A stretch of DNA of 64,000 nt from Armillaria gallica (taxonomy: Eukaryota > Basidiomycota > Agaricomycetes > Agaricales > Physalacriaceae), in assembly GCA_037576215.1 (NCBI GenBank), contig JBANDB010000015.1, positions 992,001-1,056,000 on the forward strand, given 5' to 3'. This document shows, in pieces, positions 47,153-58,429 of this stretch. The translations under genes were made by a program, and so were the position numbers. The notes under the pieces were generated by a model. The model had not been told where the DNA came from, made no database searches, and worked only from the letters and a program-made list of their open reading frames with translations. The stretch's first letter is position 1. Each line of letters opens with the position of its first letter.

Positions 47153-47820
47153 GAGAAAGGGGAACAAGTGAACGGGCTCAAGAAGAGGTATCGTATCTTT
47201 TATATGTTTCGGGAGATCAAAAAGCCCAAGTACCGAGTGTGAGGAGCGTCGATGATAAATCTTTGGCACTCGATGATCGGAGCCGTGGGTAGGATCCCAC
47301 TAATGCGATTTAGCCAGAGCCAGTCGATTCGGGGAGTCTCACAGCCGAGGGCGCGACAATAGAATTATTAGAGAGCGGTTAGTGGTGGAGCTGTCTGATC
47401 CAATCAGTGGGATGCTTTGATAAAGTTCCTCGGCTACGCAATGGGAACGAAGATACATTCCAACGCCATGCATCTGTAAAATTGCTTAATAAAATGCCAA
47501 CACGCAGAGGACAGTTGAAGCTGTCGAAATGAATTCGAGGAGATCCAAGAAACTGCAGAACAAGTGCGGTAGAATGTGATAAATTTCTTTGAGAAATCAA
47601 AGAGAAACTGGCACTGCAATATTCCAGGACATTGATGGACGCTTGATGGACGCCGAAAAATAGCTGCCAGTGTTCGGGTAAGGAAGCGGAGTATCGGTCC
47701 GCAACGTCTGTACCAAACACACACAAGCATGATCTCCACAGAAACAAATAACTTCAAGTTTCTGATTACCTTCTGATTTCTTGAATCCTACCTCCATGAT
47801 CCTGTGCAGCGACCAGCAGA
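47153..47820. promoter_or_regulatory. Divergent promoter between DUF6533 and Rab genes
   Basis: 668 bp between two start codons on opposite strands. TATA-like box for the minus gene at 47197-47204. No clear TATA for the plus gene. No coding frame of substance. Confidence 0.55.
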
Positions 47821-49119
47821 ATGCTTACAGTCAAGCTTGTCGTTATCGGTGCTTCCGGCGTAGGCAAGACTAGTCTTCGTACTCAAGTTCAGTGTTGCAA
47901 CAATCGCAGAAGACTCACCCTAACTTGATTTAAACAGTATATCTCTGGTCGATTTTCGAATGGCTACAGAGCTACCATTGGCGCAGATTTTATCACTAAG
48001 ACAGTTCCTCATCCTACGAAGAAGGACGAGTATGTGAATCTGCAGATATGGGTGCGTCGGGTTACCAAAGTCTGGTGGTAGACAATTCTGAACGTCCAAC
48101 AGGATACGGCTGGCCAGGAGCGCTTTAGTAGTCTTTCTACGGCTTTCTTCCGTGGAGCAGATGCAGCGCTACTTATGTTCGACGTAAATGCTCCTCAGAC
48201 GATGGAGTCATTGAACAAATGGTGGCAAGAATTCTGCGAGAGGGCACCCCTGGCAGAAGAGGACGCGGAAGACTTTTGCTGTGTCGTCGTTGGGAATAAG
48301 ATGGATCTTGTCAATGGAGAACCGGCGGTTACTAGAGAGGAAGCGCAACATCTCATTAAAGAGTTGGTGCCCTCGACGTCACGGCCGGAGACACCGACGA
48401 ACTTTGACGTTGTAGAAGACAGCGACCGCGACGACGACGACGACGACGACGCGGATGGTGGCGTTGAATTATCTTCTTCTCAAGTGACAGAACGTCCTAT
48501 GTATGATCGTCGGCCGTCGTCGCCGCGATCTATTCACTATCACCATCCCTCTTCGCCTTCACATTCTCCCACCGGTCGAATCACCAAGAGTCGCTCTCAG
48601 TCTTCCTCTCGTTTCCATGGCGGCACGATGACGACAACTCACACAACACTTACTATCTATCACACACCTTCCTCGTCCCTATTTGATGTATACCAGTCTG
48701 CAAGGTCATCACCAGAACCACCGTCCAGCCATTCATCTCCAAGGGCTTCGATTCTGCGTTCCCGGCGATTGACGAATATGTCCACGGGGAGCAATAGCAG
48801 CACGAGTGCTGTTACCATGACGCCTAGTTTGTTTGCCTTGGAACAGTCGTCATCGACGAATACGACTGCGGAGGAGTCCGTGGCGTCTGTACCAGATCGA
48901 GGGCCCAAACTTTTCTACACGTCTGCTAAGACTGGAGACGGTGTTGCAGACGTGTTTGAATATATTGCCAGACGTGTAGTCTTGCGGTGGGAGTACGACG
49001 AGCGGATAGAGGCTCGGCGGCTACATATTCGTGAGGCCAGTGCAGCGGATACCATCCGGCTGGGACTGGAAAGACGGGAGGCCAGCCGTTCAAGATTGGG
49101 GAACTGCTGTGGTTCATGA
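47821..49119 (+). CDS. Rab-family (Ypt7/Rab7-like) GTPase with large insertion
   Basis: 398 residues from three exons: 47821-47886, 47938-48051, 48103-49119. G-box motifs: G1 GASGVGKTS (residues 9-17), G2 Thr in RATIGADF, G3 DTAGQERF at the start of exon 3, G4 N-K-M-D at 48295-48306, G5 T-S-A-K at 48919-48930. It ends with a di-cysteine (CCGS), the geranylgeranylation signal. Rab7 proteins are about 205 residues; here roughly 204 residues separate G4 from G5 instead of about 30. The insertion starts with an Asp run (48427-48450) and is then Ser/Pro/Thr/His-rich and probably disordered. Membrane-traffic switch, perhaps at the vacuole; effector binding and assignment as Ypt7 are uncertain because of the divergence. 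Confidence 0.85.
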
Positions 49120-49328
49120 TTTACATTCCATTGAAGTGTTTCCGTTTTCATTTATTTATTATTTACACGGTATCTCTTGTTTATTCTTATCCAATATGTG
49201 ATTATAGAACCGGATTTCACGGACGGCATTGTATCAGCGCTGGATAGCTCTTGGCAGGCTTTAATCCCGGGGATTTGATCTCGAGGCGCCGTGCAAGGAA
49301 CACTGTATGTGATCTCGACCCTATAGCC
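49120..49328. other. 3' flank of the Rab gene up to the duplication
   Basis: AT-rich terminator-like sequence (TTTATTTATTATTTACACGG near 49151). No gene. Confidence 0.4.
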
Positions 49329-50041
49329 GTGGAAGAACACAATCGGCGTACCAGAAACCGCAGAGATAATCTTTCTCCTCGGGTCCGTTCACTTTGGATG
49401 GAATTGTCGCGATTACTGTAGACTTACTTTTGACATCAGGAAATTTATATCAGGATGAATTTTCCAGCAATCGTGTCGGACATTACATAGGTCTCTGTAT
49501 AATGTACACCAATGACCTTTCAACTTCATTTTTTTTTGGTACCGCGCAAAAACAATGCAAGTGTGATAGATTCAACTATCGCACCTAGTAGATTTGTGTA
49601 TGGGCTCAAACGGAGTTCTCCGGTTACGGCGTAGAACCTGGGGGAAATAACGTGCTGAAGATGGATGGGTAGCGAAAACGAGCTTCGTCAATCCCGGTTA
49701 CTACTAGTAAAGTACTGACATGTCAATGAGAGGAAAATAATTATTTAATATTGGTGGTTGATCAGCGCTAGCGCTGGGCGGCTTGGCGCTCAGCTTGTGA
49801 CTTACCACCATCATGGCTTCCTTCGACTTTTGCTTTTTGGCAGCACATCCCGCCGACACCTCATACTGTTGTATCTTCCGCCTACCCCTTCGGCAAACTT
49901 CCGGGACGAAATGAAACGTTGTGATTTGGAAACCTGATGGCAGTGTAGTATATCAGGGTCAGTCCTTACAAATCGTCGTCACCAGGCTCTTTCTTATACC
50001 TTCGATAGAAACCGCTGAAGACGTCGAGGCCCTTGTTCGAA

Positions 50042-52828
50042 ATGCAGAGATATCAGTATCGTGCTGGCGGGCTGGCCATGGTACGTGTTTCAGGACAGTC
50101 TACACCGTCAAACTTAACGCCTACAGGCTCCAGCCCTCAAGATTATACCAAGCGCTTCCCTATGGATCCCTATGGCTAGGAGATGTCGGACAATGCGAGA
50201 GTATGGCAAACATATGTCGAGGAAGCAGTATCATTTGACGGAGAAAAACTGGACGAGTACCGGGACACAACTGACGTCCTATTAGTGTTCGTGCGTATCG
50301 AATAATTTCCATGGCCTCGTTCGACATTCAAATATTCATGTTACGATCGTCTAGGCCGGTCTCTTCTCTGCAGTATTGACAACATTCGTCGCCCAAACTT
50401 CACAAAACCTGCAACCAAACTACGGCGAGGCATCCGCAATTCTTCTCCTTCAACTCCTCATGACAACGAATGGCTCCCAGCCTTCCATTCCATCATCCCC
50501 CACCGACTACTTTTCTCCGAACGGCTTAGATGTCTGGATCAATAGCCTCTGGTTTGTCAGTCTTACGCTGAGCCTTATCACGGCTCTGCTCGCTGTGTTG
50601 GTGAAGCAATGGATGCACCAGTATGTTGCCACAGTCTCCGATAGCTCCGCACGGAACCGAGCCAGAATACGACAGTCTCGATACATCGGTTTGGAGACTT
50701 GGCAAGTTCCCATGATCGTCGGGTTCCTTCCTGTCCTCCTACACGCCTCGCCAGCGCTCTTCCTCGTCGGCCTTATCATATTCCTGTTTTCTCTCGACAT
50801 GAAAATAGCATGGCTCGTAGTGCTTATGGGTGCTGTAACATTACTCGGATACATCTTCACAATCGTGCTTCCCCTCATTCATCCTCAGTGCCCGTACAAA
50901 ACGGCATTGACCTTCTACCTTTATCGACCATATCGGTTCGCCCGCAGCGTCATGTCTACCATCACTCAGTCCATGCACAGAGTCAGTCGCTACGGGCACA
51001 GTCATTCTACCTGTATCGTTGATTCGAGTGTAACACTCCCGGCGTCCTTGAAGGATGCAGAGCGTGAACATGCCCTGAAGAGCACAGACATAGACGCAAA
51101 AGCGCTGATGTGGCTGTACGCCTCCACATCAAACATTTCTGTCCACCAGATTGTCCTACAATCACTGGCCGGCGTCACTCTCGGCAGCATGTTCTCTTTA
51201 CCAGACCATGCTTTTGAAATGTTCAGAGCAGGTTTGAACACACACGTTCGACTCATCATTCCCCACATATTGTCCGACGCTGGTGCTGAAGCCTTAGCTG
51301 AGCTTTATGTCAGAGCAGCCATGCAGATATGCGCTCTCTCCGAGATACCTAGCATGTCCAAACTCATAGACCGGTGCTCCAGCGAGCAATTGAAGTCTGT
51401 GCTTCATTGCAACTGGTCTGTGGGTGCTTCCAGCGCGTCGATCCATCTCCTTGGCATACTCCGCAGCCCCCTTCGCAGCTCACTTTACCTACACAATTCG
51501 GTATGGCGGTACCTTTTGGAAAAGGCACATATCGACGATGCTCTGGAGCTCCAATTTATCCGGGTCCTTGCCGTTCCACCAAGTGATCCAGAGGAAGCGG
51601 TTACTGTTACTACCATCGTCAGACCTACAAACGAAATGCGGGATATCATCCTTTCTTTGCTATCAGCGAGATGGGTATTTCTCCGTACCATGGAGATATC
51701 GCATGCTGTGGTGCAGCCCCAACTTCGAACATTGATGAAGATATTGCCGCTCCTACAGAGAGGACTATTCCAGTCGAATTGTGTGGTTCCTGGTGATCCT
51801 GCATACGAGGACCGGGAGCAGCTGATCGATACAACTCTCGTTGTCTTCACAAGAGTCGATCGGATCCTCTGGGACGCCGATGATTCCACCATTGGTATAA
51901 CCCTTGAATACCTCTTCTCCGTCATCTCCTCTGGCGAGTTTTCGTTGACTGGGCATGATGACCAGTCCATACAAAAGATCTTCTCGACTTTGGGCACGCA
52001 ATCTTGGTGGATCCGACAGAACCTACCTCGGATTGCCAACAAGCGGCTCTGTTCCCATATCTGCCGTTGTTACCTCCTCCAAGATGAGGTCGATTTGGGA
52101 GGAGATATCTTCCTCCTTATGTGGTCCCTGTTCTCGAGCAAGTCTCCGTGGGTCTATAGGGCTTTCCATGAACATGGAGGTATACCTACCCTCTACGACA
52201 GATTCCGTGCGAAGGCTCTACCCCAAACGAGGTTGCGCGGAATCAGACTCATACAAGCAAGTAAATTAGCAGACTTGTACGCCGTCGCGTTGTTAGACCT
52301 CCGCCATAGCGATGAGGGAGATCTCCAGGTTGATACTCTCTTCTCTCTTGTACGACTTCTCGCATACGGTCACCACGAACACACGCTTCGCAGTTTGGAG
52401 AAACGCTATGGGACGCTGGATATATGGCGTGAATGCCTTTCCAGGCTGGAGCCGTGGATGAAAGGAGACGAGTTCCAGGGCGAGTGGGCGTTTTTGAACC
52501 GTCTTGTTGTGATTCATGTTCTTCAGGGTTACGAAGTTGAGTTACCGAAGTATAATTACGTGGGCTACGGGGAGAGGTGGCTGGAGGGGTTAGGGCAACA
52601 CCGGGACTTCAGCCCCTCGCGGTGAGTTGATGTTCTCATGTTTGCGACGCCTTAAATTGCTGATTGAGGGTCGATAGTGGGCCAGGAGTTACATTTGGAC
52701 CCAATACCGTGGAGTATTCCAAGGTATGTGCAAGCCGACTATGCATTAACGCTATGTTAACCACTATGACATGCTAGGTTCTGGCGCATCCCAAGTTTCT
52801 GGACTTTGTGAATAGCATATCTACATAA
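50042..52828 (+). CDS. DUF6535 protein, unit-1 copy with broken 5' end
   Basis: The body is intact: exons 50127-50290, 50355-52621, 52678-52723, 52778-52828. It contains the DUF6535 membrane domain (AGLFSAVLTTFVAQTSQNLQ, FVSLTLSLITALLAVLVKQW, then two hydrophobic hairpins to about residue 210) and a long helical C region ending LDFVNSIST. Compared with unit 2, the first exon (50042-50080) has lost a G at the donor (ATG|GTACGT against ATGG|GTGCGT), which shifts the frame. A CAG codon has become TAG at 50177-50179. Translation from ATG 50183, two codons later, would still give about 823 residues lacking some 30 at the N-terminus. So it is either a pseudogene or a gene with a new start. Family function unknown. 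Confidence 0.7.
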
Positions 52829-53389
52829 GCGTGGTCATTAGGATGGAAGAGGATGAATACATCGTCTCCCCGGGTAGCAGGTTTGTTAACTATCGTTCAG
52901 ATGCTCTCTTGGAGTCTCTTCCACGAGCACTATGATCGCCTCTTATGTAGGACCATCTTTTGGCCAACATCATACTAGTCTTTATTTACACGCATGTCAA
53001 TATCCGTCGTTTATAACAACCTTTTCATTCCTCGTGCACTCATACGGTTCATGTCGAACTCCACCTGTAAGTCTTGCCAGTGCCTGCGCATCAGAGGTCC
53101 TTCACTCGTACACCGGAGGACCTCAATACCTAGTGTATGGACGTGGACAGAACGACCGTTACCACCCCTTTGTGCCGCAACAAATGGCGTCTTTGTCGTT
53201 TTTGCAAAGTCAATGCGATATTCACAGCGGTATGATCTTCATGGTCGGCGATGTCATCTTGTTCGTCAACTTTGGATCAGAAGGACAACAGTGGTTAAAA
53301 GCATGCTCTTCACGATGATTTGCTATCAATGGAAACCAAGTTTAGTGCCAAAGCGACATTGGATTACTCCCAACCTGAACGTGAACTCT

Positions 53390-53510
53390 CTATGTAACTA
53401 CCTGCTTCTCAGCCTCCGTCTGTGACTTGGTTTTCAAACAGCGAATGCAATCCCTCTGCGAGCTCCGTTGACAGGGCAGAGTAAATCAAGCGATGGCGTT
53501 GCATGGTACT
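53390..53510 (-). pseudogene. Orphan copy of the last bolA exon
   Basis: 121 bp on the minus strand matching 57732-57854, with the acceptor CTTATAG, MQRHRLIYSALSTELAEG-type coding sequence, and the final TAG all preserved. It has lost 2 bp (TTTTCAAACAGCG against TTTTCAAACTGAGCG), so its frame is broken, and no upstream bolA exons accompany it. It was carried by the tandem duplication. Confidence 0.85.
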
Positions 53511-54293
53511 CTATAAGTAAAGTCGGAGTGTAGGTATGCATGAACGTGTGCTACGGAGTGGAAGAGCAGAATCGGCGTACCAAAAAACCTCAGAGATAAT
53601 CTTTTTCCTCAGGACCGTTCACATTGGATGGAATTGTCGCGACTACTGTAGACTTTCTTTCGACGTTAGTAAATTTATATCAGGATGAATTTTCCAGCAA
53701 TCGTGATGAACATTACAGAGGTCTCTGTATGTATAATGTACACTAATGACCTTTCACCTGCTTTTTTTTTGGTTCCGCAAAAGCAATACAAACACGTACT
53801 AAGATTCAACTATCGCGCCTAGTACATTTGTGTACTCAATGCAATATGTGGATAGACTTTGTGTATGGGCGAAAACGGCGTCCTTCGGTTATGGTGTAGA
53901 ATTTGGGGGAAATAACGTGCTGAAGATGGATGGGTAGCGATTAAACGACCTTCGTCAATCCCGGTTACTAAAGTACTGGCATTGTACTGGCATGTCAATG
54001 AGAGTATAAAGAGGAAAATAATTATTTAATATTAGTGGCTGATCAGCGCTGAGCTTTTGACTTCTTACCATCATCATAGCCTCCTTCGACTTTGCTTTTT
54101 GGCAGTATATCTCGTCGACACTTCCTATTGTTATATCTTCCGCCTACCCCTTTGGAAAACTTCCGGGAACGTTGTGATCTGGAAACCTGATGGCAGTGTA
54201 CATCAGAGTCAGTCCTTACAAATCGTCGTCACCAGGCTCTTTCTTACATCTTCGATAGAAACCGCTGGAGACGTCAACGGAGCCTTGTTCGAA

Positions 54294-57110
54294 ATGCAGA
54301 GGTACCAGTACCGTACTGGTGGGCTGGCCATGGGTGCGTGTTTTCAGAACAGTCTACATCGTCAAACTCAATGCCTACAGGCTCCAGCCCTCAAGATTAT
54401 ACCAGGCGTTTCCCCATGGATCCCTATGGCCAGGAGATGTCGGAGAACGCGAGAGTATGGCAAACTTATGTCGAGGAAGCAGTATCATTTGACGGAGAAA
54501 AACTGGATGAGTACCGGGACACGATTGACGTCCTGTTGGTTTTCGTGCGTAATTGCATAATTTCCTCAACCTTGCTCGACATTCATGTTACAATCGTCTA
54601 GGCTGGTCTCTTCTCTGCAGTGTTGACAACATTCGTCGCTCAAACTTCACAAAACTTGCAACCAAACTACGGCGAGGCGTCCGCGATCCTTCTCCTTCGG
54701 CTCCTCGCAGCGACGAACGGCTCCCAGCCTTCCATTCCATCATCTCCCACCGATTACTTCTCTCCGGACCGCTCAGATGTCTGGATCAATAGCCTCTGGT
54801 TTGTCAGTCTTACCCTAAGCCTCATCACGGCTCTTGTCGCTGTGTTGGTGAAGCAATGGATGCACCAATATGTTGCCACAGTCTCCGATAGCTCTGCACG
54901 GAACCGGGCCAGAATACGACAGTCTCGATACATCGGTTTGGAGACTTGGCAAGTTCCCATGATCGTCGGGTTCCTTCCGGTCCTCCTACACGCCTCGCTA
55001 GCACTCTTCCTCGTTGGCCTTATCATATTCCTGTTTTCTCTCGACATGAAAGTAGCATGGCTCGTAGCGGCTATGGGTGCTGCAACACTATTCGGATACA
55101 TCTTCACCGTTGTGCTTCCCCTTATTCATCCTCACTGCCCGTACAAAACGCCATTGACGTTCTACCTTTATCGACCGTATCGGTTCGCCCACAGTGCCAT
55201 GTCTTTCGTCACTCGATTCCTGCACAGAATCAGCCACGAGGGGCGCAGCCATTCTGTCTGTGGCGCTAATTCGAGTCTTACACTCCCGGCGTCCCTGAAG
55301 GAGGCAGAGCGTGACCATGCTCTGAAGAACACAGACAAGATAGACGCAGAAGCGCTGATGTGGCTATACGCCTCCACATCAAACGTCTCTGTACACCAGA
55401 TTGTCCTACAATCGCTGGCTGGTGTTACCCTTGGTGGTATGATCTCTTTACCAGACCATGCTCTTGAAACGTTCGGAGCGGGTTTGAACACACACGTGCG
55501 ACTTGCCATTCCCCACATATCGTCCGGCGCTAGTGCTGAAGCCTTAGCTGAGCTTTATGTCAGAGCGGCCATGCAGATATGCGCTCTCTCCGAGATTCCC
55601 TACAGCATGTCCAAACTCATAGACCGGTGCTCCAACGAGCAATTGAAGTCTGTGCTTCATTGCAACTGGTCTGTAGGCACTTCTAGTGTGTCAATCCATC
55701 TCCTTGGCATACTCCGCAGCCCGCTTCGCAGTTCACTTTACCTGCATACTTCGGTATGGCGTTACCTTTTGGAAAAGGCACATATCGACGATGCTTTGGA
55801 GCTCCAATTTATCCGGGTCCTTGCCGCTCCACCAAGTGATCCAGAGGAAGCGGTTACCGTTACTACCATCGTCAGGCCTACAAACGAAATGCGGGATATC
55901 ATCCTTTCTTTGCTATCAGCGAGATGGGTGTTTCTTCGTACCATAGAGATCTCGCCTGCTGTGGTGCAGCCCCAACTTCGAACCCTGATGAAAATATTGC
56001 CGCTCTTACAGAGAGGGCTATTCCAGTCGAATTGTGTGGTTCCTGGAGATCCTGTATACGAGGAACGGGAGCAGCTGATAGATACAACTCTCGTCGTCTT
56101 CACAAGAGTCGATCGGATCCTCTGGGACGCCGATGATTCGACGATTGGCATAACCCTCGAATACCTCTTCTCCGTCATCTCCTCTGGCGAATTTTCGTTG
56201 ACTGGGCATGATGACGAGTCCATACGAAAGATCTTCGCGACTTTGAGTTCACATTCTTGGTGGATCCGACAGAACCTACCTCGGATCGCCAACGAGCGGC
56301 TCTGTTCCCATATCTGCCGCTGTTACCTCCTCCAAGATGAGGTTGATTTGGGAGGGGATATCTTCCTCCTCATGTGGTCCCTTTTCTCGAGCAAGTCTCC
56401 GTGGGTCTATGGGGCTTTCCATGAACATGGAGGTATACCTGCCCTCTATGACAGATTCCGTGCGAAGGCTCTACCCCAAACGAGGTCGCGTGGAAACAGA
56501 CCCATACAAGGACCCATACAAGCAAGTAAATTGGCAGACTTGTACGCCGTCGCATTGTTAGACCTCCGCCATAGCGATGAGGGAATTCAGATTGATGCTC
56601 TCTTTTCCCTTGTACGACTTCTGGCATACGGTCACCACGAACACACGCTTCGTAATTTGGAAAAACGCTATGGGACGCTGGATATATGGCGTGAATGCCT
56701 TTCCAAGCTGGAACTGTGGACGAAAGGCGACGAATTCCAGCGCGAGTTGGCGTTTTTGGACCGTGTTGTTGTGCTTCATGTTTTGCAGGGTTACGAAGTT
56801 AAGTTACCGAAGTACGACCACGTGGTTTACGGGCAGGTGTGGCCAGAGGAGTTGAATAGGTGGGGCCTGAAGTTCATTCCTTCGAGGTGAGTTGATATCC
56901 TCATTTTTGTGAAGCCTTAATTTGCTGATTGAGGGTCAGTAGTTTAGACGAACTTGAACGAGATGCGTTTTCTGGACCTTACTATGCCATGGAGTATTCT
57001 CAGGTATGTGCAAGCCGACTATGCACTTTGATACTATGTTAATCGCTATTACGTGCTAGGTTCTGGCTCATGACAAGTTTCGGGACTTTCTGAACAGCCT
57101 ATCTACATAA
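54294..57110 (+). CDS. DUF6535 protein, intact unit-2 copy
   Basis: 866 residues from five exons: 54294-54333, 54381-54544, 54602-56886, 56943-57003, 57060-57110. N-terminus MQRYQYRTGGLAMG then SSPQDYTRRFPMDPYGQEMS. The DUF6535 domain starts ENARVWQTYVEEAVSFDGEK and DVLLVFAGLFSAVLTTFVAQ, with four hydrophobic segments (FVSLTLSLITALVAVLVKQW; MIVGFLPVLLHASLALFLVG; LIIFLFSLDMKVAWL; AATLFGYIFTVVLPLIH). Then about 600 residues of mainly helical sequence, perhaps ARM-like. The ATG is the first in frame after the upstream flank, but an earlier start cannot be excluded. Such proteins are common and expanded in Agaricomycetes and have no known role. All splice sites are canonical; no damage seen. Confidence 0.85.
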
Positions 57111-57458
57111 GCATAAGCTTGCTCGTTAGGATGGAAAAGGATGAATACATCGTCTCCGCGGGTAGTAGGTCTGTTAACCACCGTTCAGATGCTCTATTTC
57201 ACGAGCACTATGATCGCCTCTTGTGTAGGACCATCTTTTGGCCAACATCATACTAGTCTTTACTTACACGCACGTCAATATCCGTCGTTTATAACAACCT
57301 TTCCATTCCTCGTGCACTCATACGGTTCAAGTCGAACTCCACCTATAAGTCTTGCCGGTGCCTGCGCATCGGAGGTCCTTCACTCGTACACCGGAGGACC
57401 TCAATACCGGACGTGGGCAGAACGATCGTTACCGCCCCTTTGTGCCGCAACAAATGGC

Positions 57459-57535
57459 TAGACTCGAACCAGTCCCTTTGTAACTCGATGATAGTCGACT
57501 ATCATCAAGTGTCGGGAGGGACTGGTTCGAGTCTA
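57459..57535. mobile_element. 77-bp palindromic MITE with 9-bp target duplication
   Basis: The element starts TAGACTCGAACCAGTCCCT and ends with its exact reverse complement (19-bp perfect inverted repeats). The centre is a 20-bp perfect palindrome, GATGATAGTCGACTATCATC (57487-57506). It is flanked by ACAAATGGC on both sides (57450-57458 and 57536-57544). Unit 1 has a single ACAAATGGC at 53180-53188 with the same flanks, which is the unoccupied site. A 9-bp duplication is typical of Mutator-like transposases; the source element is not in the window. Confidence 0.9.
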
Positions 57536-57731
57536 ACAAATGGCGTCTTTGTCATTTTTGCAAAGTCAATGCGATGTTCACAGCGGTATGAGTTCTCTGT
57601 GGTCCGCGATGTCATATTGTTCGTCAACTTTGGATCCAGTGGTTAGAAGCACGCTCTTCACGATAATTTGCTATCGATGGAAACCAAGTTCAGTGCCAAA
57701 GCGACATTGGATTACTCCCAACCCGAACCTT

Positions 57732-58429
57732 CTATGTAACTACTTGCTTCTCAGCCTCCGTCTGTGACTTGGTTTTCAAACTGAGCGAATGCAATCCCTC
57801 TGCGAGCTCCGTTGACAGGGCAGAGTAAATCAAGCGATGTCGTTGCATGGTACTCTATAAGTAAAGTCGGATGATGTAGGTATGCATGAACGTGTGCTAC
57901 GGACCTTGCCTTCAAAGACACTCGACGTGACGTCTATCGTGAAATCTACGAAACCAGAATAAGTTAAACAGAGACGCTAATCTGAAGGTCTATTAAAGAC
58001 GCACGAGTTTCTGGCTCTCCGTCGGATTTATGGTCACGCATGGGAGCGTGGTGGCGATGCTTCCGATTGAACGTTCAAATAAATGGATTGGAAAAGGTAA
58101 AGAAATATTTCGATTAGACAACAGAAGACGGCAAGCCAAAGAGCACGCTACCTTCCAGGAGTCGTTTGTTATGAATAATGAAGTTGGTTCGAGTAGGGTC
58201 GTCAGCTAGATACTACTTAAGATGGTTGTTTCGCGTTTCGACAGAAAGATAGAACCTTTTCTCGTATGGAGGATTCGATGGGTCCTGACGGTTTCGAAGC
58301 TGAATCGGTGACGGTGCTTGCGGTGGCCATCGAACTTGAGAACTGTCGGCGAAGGTGAGAGACACGCGAGGCGGTCAGGCGAAATAATGTCAATGACATG
58401 GATGGAAGAAGGAAAGATTGATTTGTCAT
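57732..58429 (-). CDS. Mitochondrial BolA-like protein
   Basis: 148 residues from five exons: 58429-58256, 58205-58152, 58059-58005, 57945-57905, 57854-57732. Residues from MSLTLFRLTASRVSHLRRQF on look like a mitochondrial presequence; MATAST at 58330 is an alternative internal start. The BolA fold follows: GPIESSIREKLTTLLEPTSL, FITNDSWKHRHHAPMRDHKS (the HRHH loop of BolA), THFTIDVTSSVFEGK, then MQRHRLIYSALSTELAEG and LHSLSLKTK. BolA proteins work with monothiol glutaredoxins in iron-sulfur cluster delivery; which of the Bol types this is needs a tree. The second intron is unusually long (92 bp). The last exon and intron lie inside duplication unit 2. Confidence 0.87.

Larger units (their letters stand above)
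49329..53557 (+). repeat. Tandem duplication, unit 1
   Basis: 4,229 bp. It begins GTGGAAGAACACAATCGGCG and ends GTGTGCTACGGA. Unit 2 begins GTGGAAGAGCAGAATCGGCG directly after it and ends with the same GTGTGCTACGGA. Coding and noncoding parts both align throughout, roughly nine in ten bases by eye, with small indels. Contents: a damaged DUF6535 gene and an orphan copy of the last bolA exon. Confidence 0.88.
53558..57903 (+). repeat. Tandem duplication, unit 2
   Basis: 4,346 bp, head-to-tail with unit 1 and longer mainly because of a 77-bp insertion plus its 9-bp target duplication. Its right edge is the first base of the last bolA intron. The unique sequence beyond continues the bolA gene, so the right flank is ancestral here and the left flank is ancestral in unit 1. 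Confidence 0.88.

Noticed and set aside
47379..47757. 122-codon minus-strand frame in the divergent promoter
   Set aside because: No domain and no supporting exon; it lies between two well-defined start codons.
51485..52042. 185-codon antisense frame inside DUF6535 copy 1 (and its partner at 55762-56292)
   Set aside because: Conserved between copies only because the sense sequence is duplicated; no start context or domain.
57459..57535. tRNA gene suggested by GGTTCGAGTCT, a B-box-like sequence
   Set aside because: It lies in the inverted end of the palindromic insertion; no A box, acceptor stem or anticodon arm can be drawn, and the target duplication explains the sequence as an insertion.
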